Positions 51,208 to 59,276 of a DNA stretch of 64,000 nucleotides are shown in pieces (within the stretch, counting starts at the first letter, position 1; the number at the start of each line of letters is the position of its first letter). A model generated the notes under the pieces. That model had not been told where the DNA came from and did no database searches. It worked only from the letters and a program-made list of their open reading frames with translations. Source of the DNA: Mycobacterium sp. 1164966.3 (lineage in GTDB: Bacteria > Actinomycetota > Actinomycetes > Mycobacteriales > Mycobacteriaceae); NCBI RefSeq assembly GCF_001665395.1, contig NZ_LZSG01000062.1, forward strand, positions 62,001 through 126,000, in the 5' to 3' direction. Position numbers and translations under genes: made by a program.

Positions 51208-51981
51208 GTGAGCGACCACAGCCTGCAGGGCAAGACAGTTCTGATCACCGGCGGCGCGAAGAACCTCGGCGGATTGCTCGCTCGCGATCTGGCCGACCAA
51301 GGTGTCAAGGCGATCGCGATCCACTACAACAGCGACGCGACAAAGCCCGCAGCAGAGGAAACGGTTGCGGCCATCGAGGCCTCCGGCCCGAGCGCGTACG
51401 CGTTCCCGGGCGACCTGACCTCAGCCGCCGCGGTGGCCGGCTTGTTCGACGACGCGAAGGCGGCCATGGGGTCGATAGACGTCGCGGTCAACACCACCGG
51501 CATGGTGATCAAGAAACCGATTCCTGAGATCACCGAGAGCGACTTCGACAAGATCTTCGCGATCAACTCGAAGACCGCGTTTTTCTTCATCCAGGAAGCG
51601 GGCAAGCAGCTCTCCGATGGGGGCAAACTCGTCACCCTGGTGACGTCGTTGTTGGCCGCCTACACCGGGCTGTACTCCATCTACGCCGGATCCAAAAGCC
51701 CCGTGGAGCATTTCACCCGGGCAGCGTCCAAGGAATTCGGGGAACGCGGCATCTCCGTCGTCGCGGTAGCGCCGGGGCCGATGGAAACCCCGTTCTTCTA
51801 TGGCCAGGAGACCGACGAATCGGCCAAGTTCAACCAGACGGCGGCCGATCTGTCGAAATTCACCGAGACGGGTCTGACCGACCCTGTCGACATAGTTCGG
51901 CTCATCCGCTTCCTGGTCAGCGACGGCTGGTGGATCACAGGACAAACCATCTTCGCCAACGGCGGCTACACGACTCGTTGA
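51208..51981 (+). CDS. Short-chain dehydrogenase/reductase
   Basis: This encodes 257 residues from a GTG with GAGAGGAG upstream. It is a classical SDR with cofactor loop TGGAKNLGG, the catalytic tyrosine and lysine in YAGSK, a serine in VTSLLAAYTG, and GGYTTR at the end. It has Thr-Thr-Gly in place of the usual Asn-Ala-Gly loop (VNTTGMV), a mild departure. The substrate is unknown. It is divergent from the LysR gene, which probably controls it, and convergent with the DUF3618 gene. It is the last gene of the accessory block. Confidence 0.92.
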   Translation: MSDHSLQGKTVLITGGAKNLGGLLARDLADQGVKAIAIHYNSDATKPAAEETVAAIEASGPSAYAFPGDLTSAAAVAGLFDDAKAAMGSIDVAVNTTGMVIKKPIPEITESDFDKIFAINSKTAFFFIQEAGKQLSDGGKLVTLVTSLLAAYTGLYSIYAGSKSPVEHFTRAASKEFGERGISVVAVAPGPMETPFFYGQETDESAKFNQTAADLSKFTETGLTDPVDIVRLIRFLVSDGWWITGQTIFANGGYTTR

Positions 51982-51985
51982 GGCT

Positions 51986-52213
51986 TCAGCGGTTCCTGAC
52001 CCGCTGGACGACCACAACAACGACAAGCGCGCCTACCCCGGCCAGTGATGCAGCCACGACGGGCTTCTTCACGAACTCGATTACCCGGGCTTTCACGTCG
52101 TCGGCCAGACGGCGCGGATTAGCCCGTTCAGCAAGTGAGTCGACGGTGGCTGCCAGCTGGTTGCGGGCGACATCGATCTCCTGCTTGATGGCATCGGGGT
52201 CCCGTTCCGCCAC
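51986..52213 (-). CDS. DUF3618 small membrane protein (Rv2520c-like)
   Basis: This encodes 75 residues from GTG 52213 (GGAGGA 6 bases upstream). The length equals that of M. tuberculosis Rv2520c as I recall it. DUF3618 pattern: DPDAIKQEIDVARNQLAATVDSLAERANP in a leading amphipathic helix, followed by a single membrane helix (VVAASLAGVGALVVVVVV) and a basic tail. The role is unknown. It re-establishes the core gene order after the accessory block and is divergent from bcp. Confidence 0.9.
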   Translation of the reverse strand: MAERDPDAIKQEIDVARNQLAATVDSLAERANPRRLADDVKARVIEFVKKPVVAASLAGVGALVVVVVVQRVRNR

Positions 52214-52294
52214 GTGTCTGTCCTCCCGGTCTGGCTCGTGCACCTGACGAACTACCCTAATGCCGACGCCATCGTGAACTGAAAGGGGAAGCAC

Positions 52295-52768
52295 TTGACC
52301 GAGACCACGCGGCTGACAACGGGCGACAAAGCACCCGGATTCAAGCTGCCCGACGCCGACGGCAACACGGTCTCGCTGGCTGACTACAAGGGACGGCGCG
52401 TGGTGGTGTACTTCTACCCGGCAGCCTCAACGCCGGGATGCACCAAACAAGCCTGCGCGTTTCGCGACAATCTGCGCGAACTCAACGACGCCGGCATCGA
52501 CGTGGTCGGCATCTCCCCCGACAAGCCCGAGAAGCTCGCCAAGTTCCGCGATGCCGAGGGTCTCACCTTCCCGCTGCTGTCCGACCCGGATCGCAAGGTG
52601 TTGACGGCCTGGGGGACCTACGGCGAGAAGATGATGTACGGCAAGACCGTTACGGGCGTGATCCGGTCCGCTTTCGTCGTCGACGAAAAGGGCAAGATCG
52701 CCGTCGCGCAGTACAACGTCAAGGCTGCGCACACGGCGTCTTTCATTCAGAAACAACTGGCTTCGTAG
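52295..52768 (+). CDS. bcp: Peroxiredoxin of the BCP/PrxQ type
   Basis: This encodes 157 residues from a TTG. It is a thioredoxin-fold peroxidase with the peroxidatic Cys49 and resolving Cys54 in TPGCTKQACAFRD, four residues between them as in PrxQ. Family segments PGFKLPDADGNTVSL and FPLLSDPDRKVLTAWG are present. It reduces hydroperoxides with electrons from thioredoxin or a similar donor. Position and length match Rv2521. Confidence 0.95.
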   Translation: MTETTRLTTGDKAPGFKLPDADGNTVSLADYKGRRVVVYFYPAASTPGCTKQACAFRDNLRELNDAGIDVVGISPDKPEKLAKFRDAEGLTFPLLSDPDRKVLTAWGTYGEKMMYGKTVTGVIRSAFVVDEKGKIAVAQYNVKAAHTASFIQKQLAS

Positions 52769-52951
52769 ACGGCTTGGCTCAGTGCGGTTGGCTGTCATCG
52801 TTCGCCTCCCACCCGTTTGAAACCCGTGCATTCACCGAGAAGGGGAAAGATAAACCGTCTCGGCAAACCGGGAAATTGAAACAAGAATTTCGCAAGTGTC
52901 GCGCGGCAGACTGACGACGCACTCTCAGGTGAGAAGCGGAAGGATGCGGCT

Positions 52952-52993
52952 ATGAACACCCCTGAAGCCCTGAAGCGGGCCATCCAACGATGA
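52952..52993 (+). CDS. 13-residue leader peptide coupled to the DUF3060 gene
   Basis: ATG at 52952 opens a frame encoding 13 residues (MNTPEALKRAIQR). GGAAGGA lies 7 bases upstream. Its stop codon overlaps the ATG of the next gene (ATGA at 52990-52993). The downstream gene has no ribosome site of its own, so its translation is probably coupled to this small frame. Confidence 0.5.
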   Translation: MNTPEALKRAIQR

Positions 52994-53601
52994 ACCCGGT
53001 GGACCCCGAGCAGTACATCCGCGATCTGGAGCGGCGGATCAGCCAGACGCAGGGAGCCGTCCCGCAGCCGCCCAGCACGGAATCGGAATTGCCGCCGGAC
53101 GTGTCGCCCTCAGCGCCGCCATCCACGCCGTCCCGCACGTCGGCCGGTGAGCAAGCCGATGGGCGGAGCGACACGCCTACATTCGAAGGCACCTCACGGC
53201 AACGATTTCGAGTTGTTGCGGACCTTGCGAAGACAATGCCAGGACGGTTCCTCCTGGCGCTCGCGGTCATGTCTGTGATCGCCGTCGCGATGTTCTTCTG
53301 GCATTACGCCGGCAAAACCACCGTGCAGGGGAACCTGGTGATGATCAACAGCGGCGCGAAAGACACGATCGACTGCAACAACGGCAACGTGAAGCTCGAC
53401 GGCGACAACAACACGTACACCATCACCGGCCACTGCCGGCGGCTAGAAGTGTTCGGTAGCGCAAATCATGTCACGGTCGACAGCGCCGACACCATCAGCG
53501 TTTTCGGCGACGACAACGTGATGATCTACCACTCCGGTTCGCCGACGATCAACAAGACTGGAAACAACAACACGGTCTCTCAGCGCCCGAACCGTCGTTG
53601 A
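52990..53601 (+). CDS. DUF3060 membrane-anchored protein
   Basis: This encodes 203 residues. Residues 1-80 are cytoplasmic, with an N-terminal ERRISQTQ helix and a Pro/Ser-rich stretch. Residues 84-108 form a single membrane helix (RFLLALAVMSVIAVAMFFW). Residues 110-203 form an extracytoplasmic Asn- and Gly-rich repeat region of short beta strands (CNNGNVKLDGDNNTYTITGHC, VFGSANHVTVDSADTISVFG, GNNNTV). This is the right-handed-helix pattern of DUF3060, whose function is unknown. The two cysteines in the repeat region may form a disulfide. It starts on the stop of a 13-codon leader. Confidence 0.85.
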   Translation: MNPVDPEQYIRDLERRISQTQGAVPQPPSTESELPPDVSPSAPPSTPSRTSAGEQADGRSDTPTFEGTSRQRFRVVADLAKTMPGRFLLALAVMSVIAVAMFFWHYAGKTTVQGNLVMINSGAKDTIDCNNGNVKLDGDNNTYTITGHCRRLEVFGSANHVTVDSADTISVFGDDNVMIYHSGSPTINKTGNNNTVSQRPNRR

Positions 53602-53842
53602 ATAGAGCGATCGGTGAGTCGCGCGTCATCATAAGTCCCACGGGTCACAAGAAGTCGGGCTGTGTATTCTTGCCCGGTTAGAAGCGACAACCGTTGCACG
53701 CCAAGCAATTTGTCGCTTCGAGGCGGGCAAAGAGGCACATCCTCCCTTGCGGCAAGCGGTGTGACAGGCGGGACGGGCGCTGACTTCGACGGGCGAGAAA
53801 CGCCTGCCGCACGCTTCTGATGCGGGTAGGTCTCGCCGCGCT

Positions 53843-55186
53843 TTAGGCAAGGTTGGCCAGGTTTGCCAGCAGTAGTGCCTCGGCGATGGCGGCCCGCTCC
53901 AGCACACCCAAGTGCAGGCTCTCGTTGACGCTATGCGCCTGTGTCGCAGGGTCTTCCACGCCGGTGACCAGGATCTTGGCTTGCGGGAAGGCGGCGGCGA
54001 ATTCGGCGATGAACGGGATCGAACCGCCCATTCCCATATCGATCGGCTCCGCACCCCACGCCTGCCGGAACGCGGCTCGCGCGGCGTCATAGGCCGCGCC
54101 GCTGGCCTCGATGGCGTACGGCTGGCCCTTCTCGCCCGGTGTGACGGCGACCTGCGCGCCCCACGGGGCATTGCGCTGTAAATGGTCGGTCAGCGCGTCA
54201 AGGTGCGCCTCGGCGTCACCGCCGGGTGCCACCCGCATGCTGATCTTGGCCCGGGCCCGTGGGATCAGCGTGTTCGATGCCGCCGCAACAGATGTGGTGT
54301 CGATGCCAATCACCGTGATCGCCGGTTTGGCCCAAAGCCGCTGCGGCACCGTGCCCGATCCGATTTCCGATACCCCGTCCAGTAGGCCGGAATCCTGCCG
54401 TAGCCGCTCTGCAGAGAAGTCGGGGTAATTCAGGGCGCTGGTGTCAGTTTCGTGCAAGCCGGCCACCGCGACGTTGCCGTCGTCGTCGTGCAGGCTCGCT
54501 AGCAGTCGTACCAGGACACTCAGCGCATCGGGAACCGCCCCGCCCCACAAGCCCGAGTGCAGCCCATGGTCCAGGGTGGCAACCTCGACCACACAGTCGA
54601 CCAACCCGCGAAGCGAAACCGTCAGCGCGGGAGTGTCGGTGCCCCAGTTGTCCGAGTCGGCGATGACGATGACGTCAGCGGCCAGCTCATTGCGGTGGGC
54701 GGCAAGCAATTGGGCCAGTGACGGCGACCCGGATTCTTCTTCCCCTTCGACGAACACCGTGACGCCCACCGGCGGCCGGCCGCCGTGTGCTCGAAAAGCC
54801 GCCAAATGCGTTGCGATGCCCGCCTTGTCGTCGGCGCTGCCGCGACCGTACAGTCGTCCGTCGCGTTCGGTCGGCTGGAAAGGCGGCGATGACCACTGAG
54901 CCGGATCGCCTTCAGGCTGCACATCGTGATGGGCGTAGAGCAGCACGGTCGGGGCGCCTTCGGGTGCCGGATACTGCGCGATGACCGCCGGGGCACCGCC
55001 TGCGCTGACGATGCGGACGTCGTCAAACCCTGCCTGTGACAACAGATCTGAGACGGCTTGCGCGCTGCGGTGCACCTCGTCGCGGCGGGCAGGGTCGGCC
55101 CACACCGATTCGATGCGCACCAGGTCTTCGAGATCGCGGCGCACCGACGGCAACACCTCGCGGACGCGCTCAACCAGATCAGTCAT
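53843..55186 (-). CDS. M20 family dipeptidase (Rv2522c-like)
   Basis: This encodes 447 residues. It is a co-catalytic zinc peptidase of family M20: zinc ligands His in YAHHDVQPEG and Asp in GRGSADDKAG, the catalytic Glu pair in EGEEESGSP, and further ligands in IADSDN and near AHSVNESLHLG at the C-terminus. The lid domain spans about 180-320. It hydrolyses short peptides or N-acyl amino acids in the cytosol, with the precise substrate unknown. Upstream it is divergent from the histidine kinase gene. In M. tuberculosis the next gene would be acpS, so the kinase/regulator/qcrB block is an insertion. Confidence 0.93.
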   Translation of the reverse strand: MTDLVERVREVLPSVRRDLEDLVRIESVWADPARRDEVHRSAQAVSDLLSQAGFDDVRIVSAGGAPAVIAQYPAPEGAPTVLLYAHHDVQPEGDPAQWSSPPFQPTERDGRLYGRGSADDKAGIATHLAAFRAHGGRPPVGVTVFVEGEEESGSPSLAQLLAAHRNELAADVIVIADSDNWGTDTPALTVSLRGLVDCVVEVATLDHGLHSGLWGGAVPDALSVLVRLLASLHDDDGNVAVAGLHETDTSALNYPDFSAERLRQDSGLLDGVSEIGSGTVPQRLWAKPAITVIGIDTTSVAAASNTLIPRARAKISMRVAPGGDAEAHLDALTDHLQRNAPWGAQVAVTPGEKGQPYAIEASGAAYDAARAAFRQAWGAEPIDMGMGGSIPFIAEFAAAFPQAKILVTGVEDPATQAHSVNESLHLGVLERAAIAEALLLANLANLA

Positions 55187-55212
55187 GCTTTCGAGGCTAC
55201 TAAGCTGTCCGT

Positions 55213-56367
55213 GTGACGACTCAGGGTCCGGACCCGACCACGCCGTTGTGGCGGGCGGCGCAGGTATTCCGGCTGCTGAGTTGCCTTTACGCGCTGGGTT
55301 TCCACGTCGCGATCAATTCCGATCTTCGTCACCCGCTGACGGGTTGGCTGCTGTTTTGCGTGCTGATCGGCTGGAGTGGCGCCTGCGCTGTCGCCTACCT
55401 GCGTGGTTTCGGTCGCCGGCCGACGTGGGTGATCTCGGAAATCATCGTCGTGGTGTTGCTCATGGGGTCCAACCGGATCGTCGCCTCCCCGCAGTGGGCC
55501 GCCGACAACCAGACCTGGCCCACCACGTTGTGGGCCAGCAACCCCACGATCTCCGCCGCCCTACAGTTCGGGCCGGCCGGCGGAATGCTGACCGGCCTGA
55601 TAGTGATGGCCACGAACTTCGCGGTCAAGAACTACCTCACCCTCAACCTCGGTCACAACGCGACGATCATCATCGAGCTGTCGATCGGGTTGGCGATAGG
55701 AATGGCCGCCCGGACCGCGCGCCGCGCCCACGACGAATTGCAGCGAGCCGCTCAGCTCTCAGCCGCACTGGAGGAGCGCGAACGGTTGTCGCGCCAAGTC
55801 CATGACGGCGTCATCCAAGTGCTGGCGCTGGTTGCCAAGCGGGGTCACGAGATCGGCGGCGCCACATCCGAATTAGCCGACCTCGCCAGCGAGCAGGAAC
55901 GCGCCCTGCGACGATGGATAACCTCGACCGCCATCGAGCAAGACGGCGACAGTCAGACCGTCGACCTGCGGGCGCTGCTGCGCCGCAGAGAGAGCGATCG
56001 GGTATCGATGGTCTTGCCGGGAACCCCCGTGCCGCTTGCACGGCAGATGGCCGCTGAACTGGATGCCGCGGTGGGCAACGCCCTCGACAACGTGCGACTG
56101 CATGCGGGACCCGACGCCCGAGCTTTCGTGCTGCTGGAAGATTTGGGCGATTCGGTCGCAGTGACTATTCGCGACGACGGAGTCGGCATCGCCGCCGGAC
56201 GACTGAGGGAAGCGGAGGGCCAGGGACGCCTCGGTATCTCGAAATCCATTGTGGGACGGATGATATCGCTGGGCGGCAGCGCAGAGCTTCACACCGGGAT
56301 GGGCGAAGGCACCGAGTGGGAGCTGCGCCTGCCGCGTCCGGGCGCGGGAAAGGCGGGCCATGAGTGA
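55213..56367 (+). CDS. MacS-type sensor histidine kinase
   Basis: This encodes 384 residues from a GTG. Five or six hydrophobic segments fill residues 15-165. The HisKA_3 dimerization helix has the phospho-acceptor His197 in RQVHDGVIQVLALV. The ATP-binding domain shows NALDNVRLHAG (N box), IRDDGVGIAAG (G1) and GISKSIVGRM (G2). This is the NarL-type kinase family annotated as MacS in actinobacteria. The signal is unknown; the many membrane helices suggest a membrane or quinone-linked cue, which is inference. It overlaps the response regulator gene by 8 bases. Confidence 0.92.
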   Translation: MTTQGPDPTTPLWRAAQVFRLLSCLYALGFHVAINSDLRHPLTGWLLFCVLIGWSGACAVAYLRGFGRRPTWVISEIIVVVLLMGSNRIVASPQWAADNQTWPTTLWASNPTISAALQFGPAGGMLTGLIVMATNFAVKNYLTLNLGHNATIIIELSIGLAIGMAARTARRAHDELQRAAQLSAALEERERLSRQVHDGVIQVLALVAKRGHEIGGATSELADLASEQERALRRWITSTAIEQDGDSQTVDLRALLRRRESDRVSMVLPGTPVPLARQMAAELDAAVGNALDNVRLHAGPDARAFVLLEDLGDSVAVTIRDDGVGIAAGRLREAEGQGRLGISKSIVGRMISLGGSAELHTGMGEGTEWELRLPRPGAGKAGHE

Positions 56368-57016
56368 CGACACGGTACCTACTGTGATGGTCGTCGACGA
56401 CCATCCGATCTGGCGCGACGCGGTGGCTCGCGATCTTGCCGAGGAGGGGTTCAACGTGGTGGCCACCGCCGATGGCGTGGCCGCGGCGAAACGGCGGGCG
56501 GCTGTGGTCAAACCCGATGTGGTGCTGATGGACATGCAGCTTGCCGACGGTACCGGGGTGCAGGCGACGACGGAGGTGCTCACGGTTTCGCCGTCGTCGC
56601 GGGTGCTGGTGCTGTCCGCCTCGGATGAACGCGACGACGTGCTGGAAGCCGTCAAAGCGGGGGCAACCGGTTATCTGGTCAAGAGTGCCTCGAAGTCTGA
56701 GCTCAGCGACGCAGTACGGGCCACCGCCGCGGGGCGCGCCGTGTTCACCCCGAGCCTGGCGGGGCTGGTCCTGGGCGAATACCGGCGCATCGCACAGAGC
56801 CCGGACCCGGGGCCGGCGCGCCCGAGCCTCACCGAGCGAGAGACCGAGGTGTTGCGCTATGTCGCAAAAGGGTTGTCCGCCAAGCAGATTGCCGAGAAGC
56901 TGTCGCTGAGTCACCGAACTGTTGAGAACCATGTGCAGGCGACGTTTCGGAAGCTACAGGTCGCCAATCGGGTGGAGCTGACCCGCTACGCGATCGAGCA
57001 CGGCCTCGACGAGTAA
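56360..57016 (+). CDS. NarL/FixJ-type response regulator
   Basis: This encodes 218 residues. The receiver domain has the acidic pair in VMVVDDHP (Asp13, Asp14), the phospho-acceptor Asp58 in VVLMDMQLADG and Lys108 in GYLVKSASK. The LuxR-type helix-turn-helix is LTERETEVLRYVAKGLSAKQIAEKLSLSHRTVENHV at the C-terminus. It partners with the kinase it overlaps. It is convergent with the qcrB paralogue across a palindromic repeat, so direct control of qcrB would need a site on the far side of that gene, and none was identified. Confidence 0.94.
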   Translation: MSDDTVPTVMVVDDHPIWRDAVARDLAEEGFNVVATADGVAAAKRRAAVVKPDVVLMDMQLADGTGVQATTEVLTVSPSSRVLVLSASDERDDVLEAVKAGATGYLVKSASKSELSDAVRATAAGRAVFTPSLAGLVLGEYRRIAQSPDPGPARPSLTERETEVLRYVAKGLSAKQIAEKLSLSHRTVENHVQATFRKLQVANRVELTRYAIEHGLDE

Positions 57017-57021
57017 TGCTG

Positions 57022-57081
57022 GCGAGCAGACGCAAAATCCCCTATTTCGGCACGAAATTGGGTGATTTTGCGTCTGCTTGC
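57022..57081. repeat. Long palindromic repeat, copy 1 (likely also a terminator)
   Basis: GCGAGCAGACGCAAAATC (57022-57039) pairs with GATTTTGCGTCTGCTTGC (57064-57081), with further pairing inward (ATTTCG/CGAAAT). It sits between the convergent response regulator and qcrB genes. The same GAGCAGACGCAAAATC core occurs at 58800. Confidence 0.8.
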
Positions 57082-57085
57082 GCCC

Positions 57086-58681
57086 TCAACTGTCGCGCAG
57101 GGCGGTGAGGGCACGACGCTCGGCGGTGTGCTTGGCCTGCGAGAGTGCCGCGTCCTCCGGGGCGGGGTCCGGGAAGAACAAGCCCGAACCGGGTCTCCCG
57201 CCGGCACCGAGCTTGTTCATGCGCTTGGGGACGGGTGCGCCCTGGTATTCCAGCGGCAGTGGGTGGCCGTGCTCGTCGACGGGGCCCAGCGGTTGGTGCA
57301 ATTCGATGTAGGCGCCGTGCGGGAGTCGCTTGATGATGCCGGTCTCCACGCCGTGCTCGAGCACCGCGCGGTCGCTGCGCTGCAGCCCGATGCACCAGCG
57401 ATAGGCGATGAAGTAGACCAACGGCGGCAAGATCACCATGCCGACGCGCCCGATCCACGTCGTCGCGTTCAGCGAGATGTGGAACTTGAACGCGATGATG
57501 TCGTTCATCGCCGCCAGCGTGAGCACCAGGTAGAAGCTGATCGCCATGGCCCCCACTGCTGTGCGCACCGGCACGTCGCGCGGGCGCTGCAGCAGATTGT
57601 GATGCGCATAATCGCCGGTGAACCGCTTCTCCAAGAACGGATAAACGATCAGCAGAATAAACACCAGACCCATGATCAGCGCGACGGCGACGGTCGCCGG
57701 CACGGTGTGGTGGCCGATGTAAAGCTCCCAAGCCGGCCACAGCCGCTGTAAGCCGTCCGGCCACATCATGTAGAAGTCGGGCTGGGAGCCCGCCGAGACC
57801 TGAGATGGCTGGTAGGGGCCCAGGTTCCAGATCGGGTTGATCTGCAGCAGGCCGCCCATCAGGCCCAGCACACCGACGATGGTGGCGGAAAAGGCGCCGG
57901 ATTTGACCGCGAACACCGGCATCACCCGCACGCCGACGACGTTGTGTTCGGTGCGGCCGGGGCCGGGGAACTGAGTGTGCTTCTGGAACCACACCAACGC
58001 CAGATGCAATCCGATCAGTCCAAAAATGATCGCCGGCAACACCAGAACATGCAATGCATAGAGGCGCGGAATCAACGTGGTGCCAGGGAAATCACCGCCG
58101 AACAACGCCCAATGCAGCCATGTCCCAATCACGGGCAGGCCCAAGGTGATCGAGGACAGCGCGGCACGCAAACCGATGCCGGAGAGCAGGTCGTCGGGCA
58201 ACGAGTAGCCGAAGTAGCCCTCGAACATGGCCAGGATCAGCAGCAGTGATCCGACGACCCAGGTGGCCTCGCGGGGTCGCCGGAACGCCCCGGTGAAGAA
58301 AACTCGGGCCAGGTGCACCATGATCGCCGCCGCGAACATCAACGCCGCCCAGTGATGGATCTGGCGCACGAACAACCCGCCGCGGACTTCGAAGGAAATG
58401 TTCAGCGCCGACTCATAGGCGCGCGACATCTCCACCCCGCGCAACGGGCCGTACACGCCGTGATAGGTGACCTCGGTCATCGACGGGTCGAAGAACAGCG
58501 TCAAATACAAACCGGTGATGAGCAACACGATGAAGCTGTACAGCGCGATCTCGCCCAGCAGGAACGACCAGTGGGTCGGGAAGACCTTGTTCAGCTGCCT
58601 ACGCAGTGCAGCCGACGGGTGATATCGGGTGTCGATCTCCTGCGCCTGCCGGGCTGCGGTATCCGCCAGGTTGAGGCTCAT
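57086..58681 (-). CDS. qcrB: Stand-alone QcrB paralogue (cytochrome b of the bc1-aa3 supercomplex)
   Basis: This encodes 531 residues from ATG 58681, which has GAGGGG 9 bases upstream. It is a full-length actinobacterial cytochrome b with its heme histidines: VRQIHHWAALMFAAAIMVH carries two, and LYALHVLVLP and GLHLALVW carry two more. It also has RRPREATWVVGSLLLILAMFEGYFGYSLPDDLLS, the quinol-site loop with PDFYM near residue 310, and the long conserved C-terminal tail. It looks complete and active. No qcrC, qcrA or ctaE gene is adjacent, so it must be a second copy or rely on subunits encoded elsewhere. Repeats flank the gene on both sides. Confidence 0.93.
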   Translation of the reverse strand: MSLNLADTAARQAQEIDTRYHPSAALRRQLNKVFPTHWSFLLGEIALYSFIVLLITGLYLTLFFDPSMTEVTYHGVYGPLRGVEMSRAYESALNISFEVRGGLFVRQIHHWAALMFAAAIMVHLARVFFTGAFRRPREATWVVGSLLLILAMFEGYFGYSLPDDLLSGIGLRAALSSITLGLPVIGTWLHWALFGGDFPGTTLIPRLYALHVLVLPAIIFGLIGLHLALVWFQKHTQFPGPGRTEHNVVGVRVMPVFAVKSGAFSATIVGVLGLMGGLLQINPIWNLGPYQPSQVSAGSQPDFYMMWPDGLQRLWPAWELYIGHHTVPATVAVALIMGLVFILLIVYPFLEKRFTGDYAHHNLLQRPRDVPVRTAVGAMAISFYLVLTLAAMNDIIAFKFHISLNATTWIGRVGMVILPPLVYFIAYRWCIGLQRSDRAVLEHGVETGIIKRLPHGAYIELHQPLGPVDEHGHPLPLEYQGAPVPKRMNKLGAGGRPGSGLFFPDPAPEDAALSQAKHTAERRALTALRDS

Positions 58682-58799
58682 GGCGATCATCCCCTCGAGA
58701 CCGAATCCGCTCCGATGCGGCCGGCTATCTACTATCCTCTGTAGTACCACAGTGTGTAGTAATACGCCAGCCCCGACGCGAGCAGATGCGCAACCGCGC

Positions 58800-58852
58800 G
58801 AGCAGACGCAAAATCCCCCGAAAGGGGCTTTCGGGGGATTTTGCGTTTGCTC
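58800..58852. repeat. Long palindromic repeat, copy 2 (likely also a terminator)
   Basis: Two 25-base arms (58800-58824 and 58828-58852) pair with one G-T-type mismatch around GGG. The outer sequence is again GAGCAGACGCAAAATC and its complement. A partial unit, GCGAGCAGATGCGC, precedes it near 58779. It ends just before the acpS stop codon and so could terminate the fas-acpS transcript. Confidence 0.85.
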
Positions 58853-58855
58853 GGC

Positions 58856-59248
58856 CTAGGGAGTCTCCAAAATGGCTACGGCGGCCGCGGTGTCACCTTC
58901 ATGCGTCAGCGACACGTGAATGGTGACGTCGGCCAGATGCTTGGCGATCGCCCCGGTCAACCGCACCCGCGGCCGGCCCCACATGTCGGTGACGACTTCG
59001 ATATCGCGGTGGATGTCCTCCGGCAGCACCGGGCGCTGCGCAAACCGCGACCCGGACCAAGCCTTGATCACCGCTTCCTTCGCGGCCCACCGGGCCGCCA
59101 AATGGCGCGCCGCCGAGGAACTCTTGTCCGAGGCGTCGCGGCGCTCACCGGGGGTGAACGTCGCCGAAAACACCGTTCCCGGCTGGTCGACCTGCTCGGC
59201 GAAATCGGGAATGGAGACGAGGTCGATCCCCACTCCGACAATGCCCAT
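58856..59248 (-). CDS. acpS: Holo-[acyl-carrier-protein] synthase
   Basis: This encodes 130 residues from ATG 59248, the same length as in M. tuberculosis. Mg2+-binding motifs are present: Asp9 in GVGIDLVSIPDF and Glu58 in RWAAKEAVIKAW. It moves the 4'-phosphopantetheine group from CoA onto the carrier domain of FAS-I, which is encoded just upstream. It is transcribed with or right after fas, 28 bases apart. Confidence 0.96.
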   Translation of the reverse strand: MGIVGVGIDLVSIPDFAEQVDQPGTVFSATFTPGERRDASDKSSSAARHLAARWAAKEAVIKAWSGSRFAQRPVLPEDIHRDIEVVTDMWGRPRVRLTGAIAKHLADVTIHVSLTHEGDTAAAVAILETP

Positions 59249-59276
59249 GGGTCGCCAGGTTAGTGGATGCCCGACC

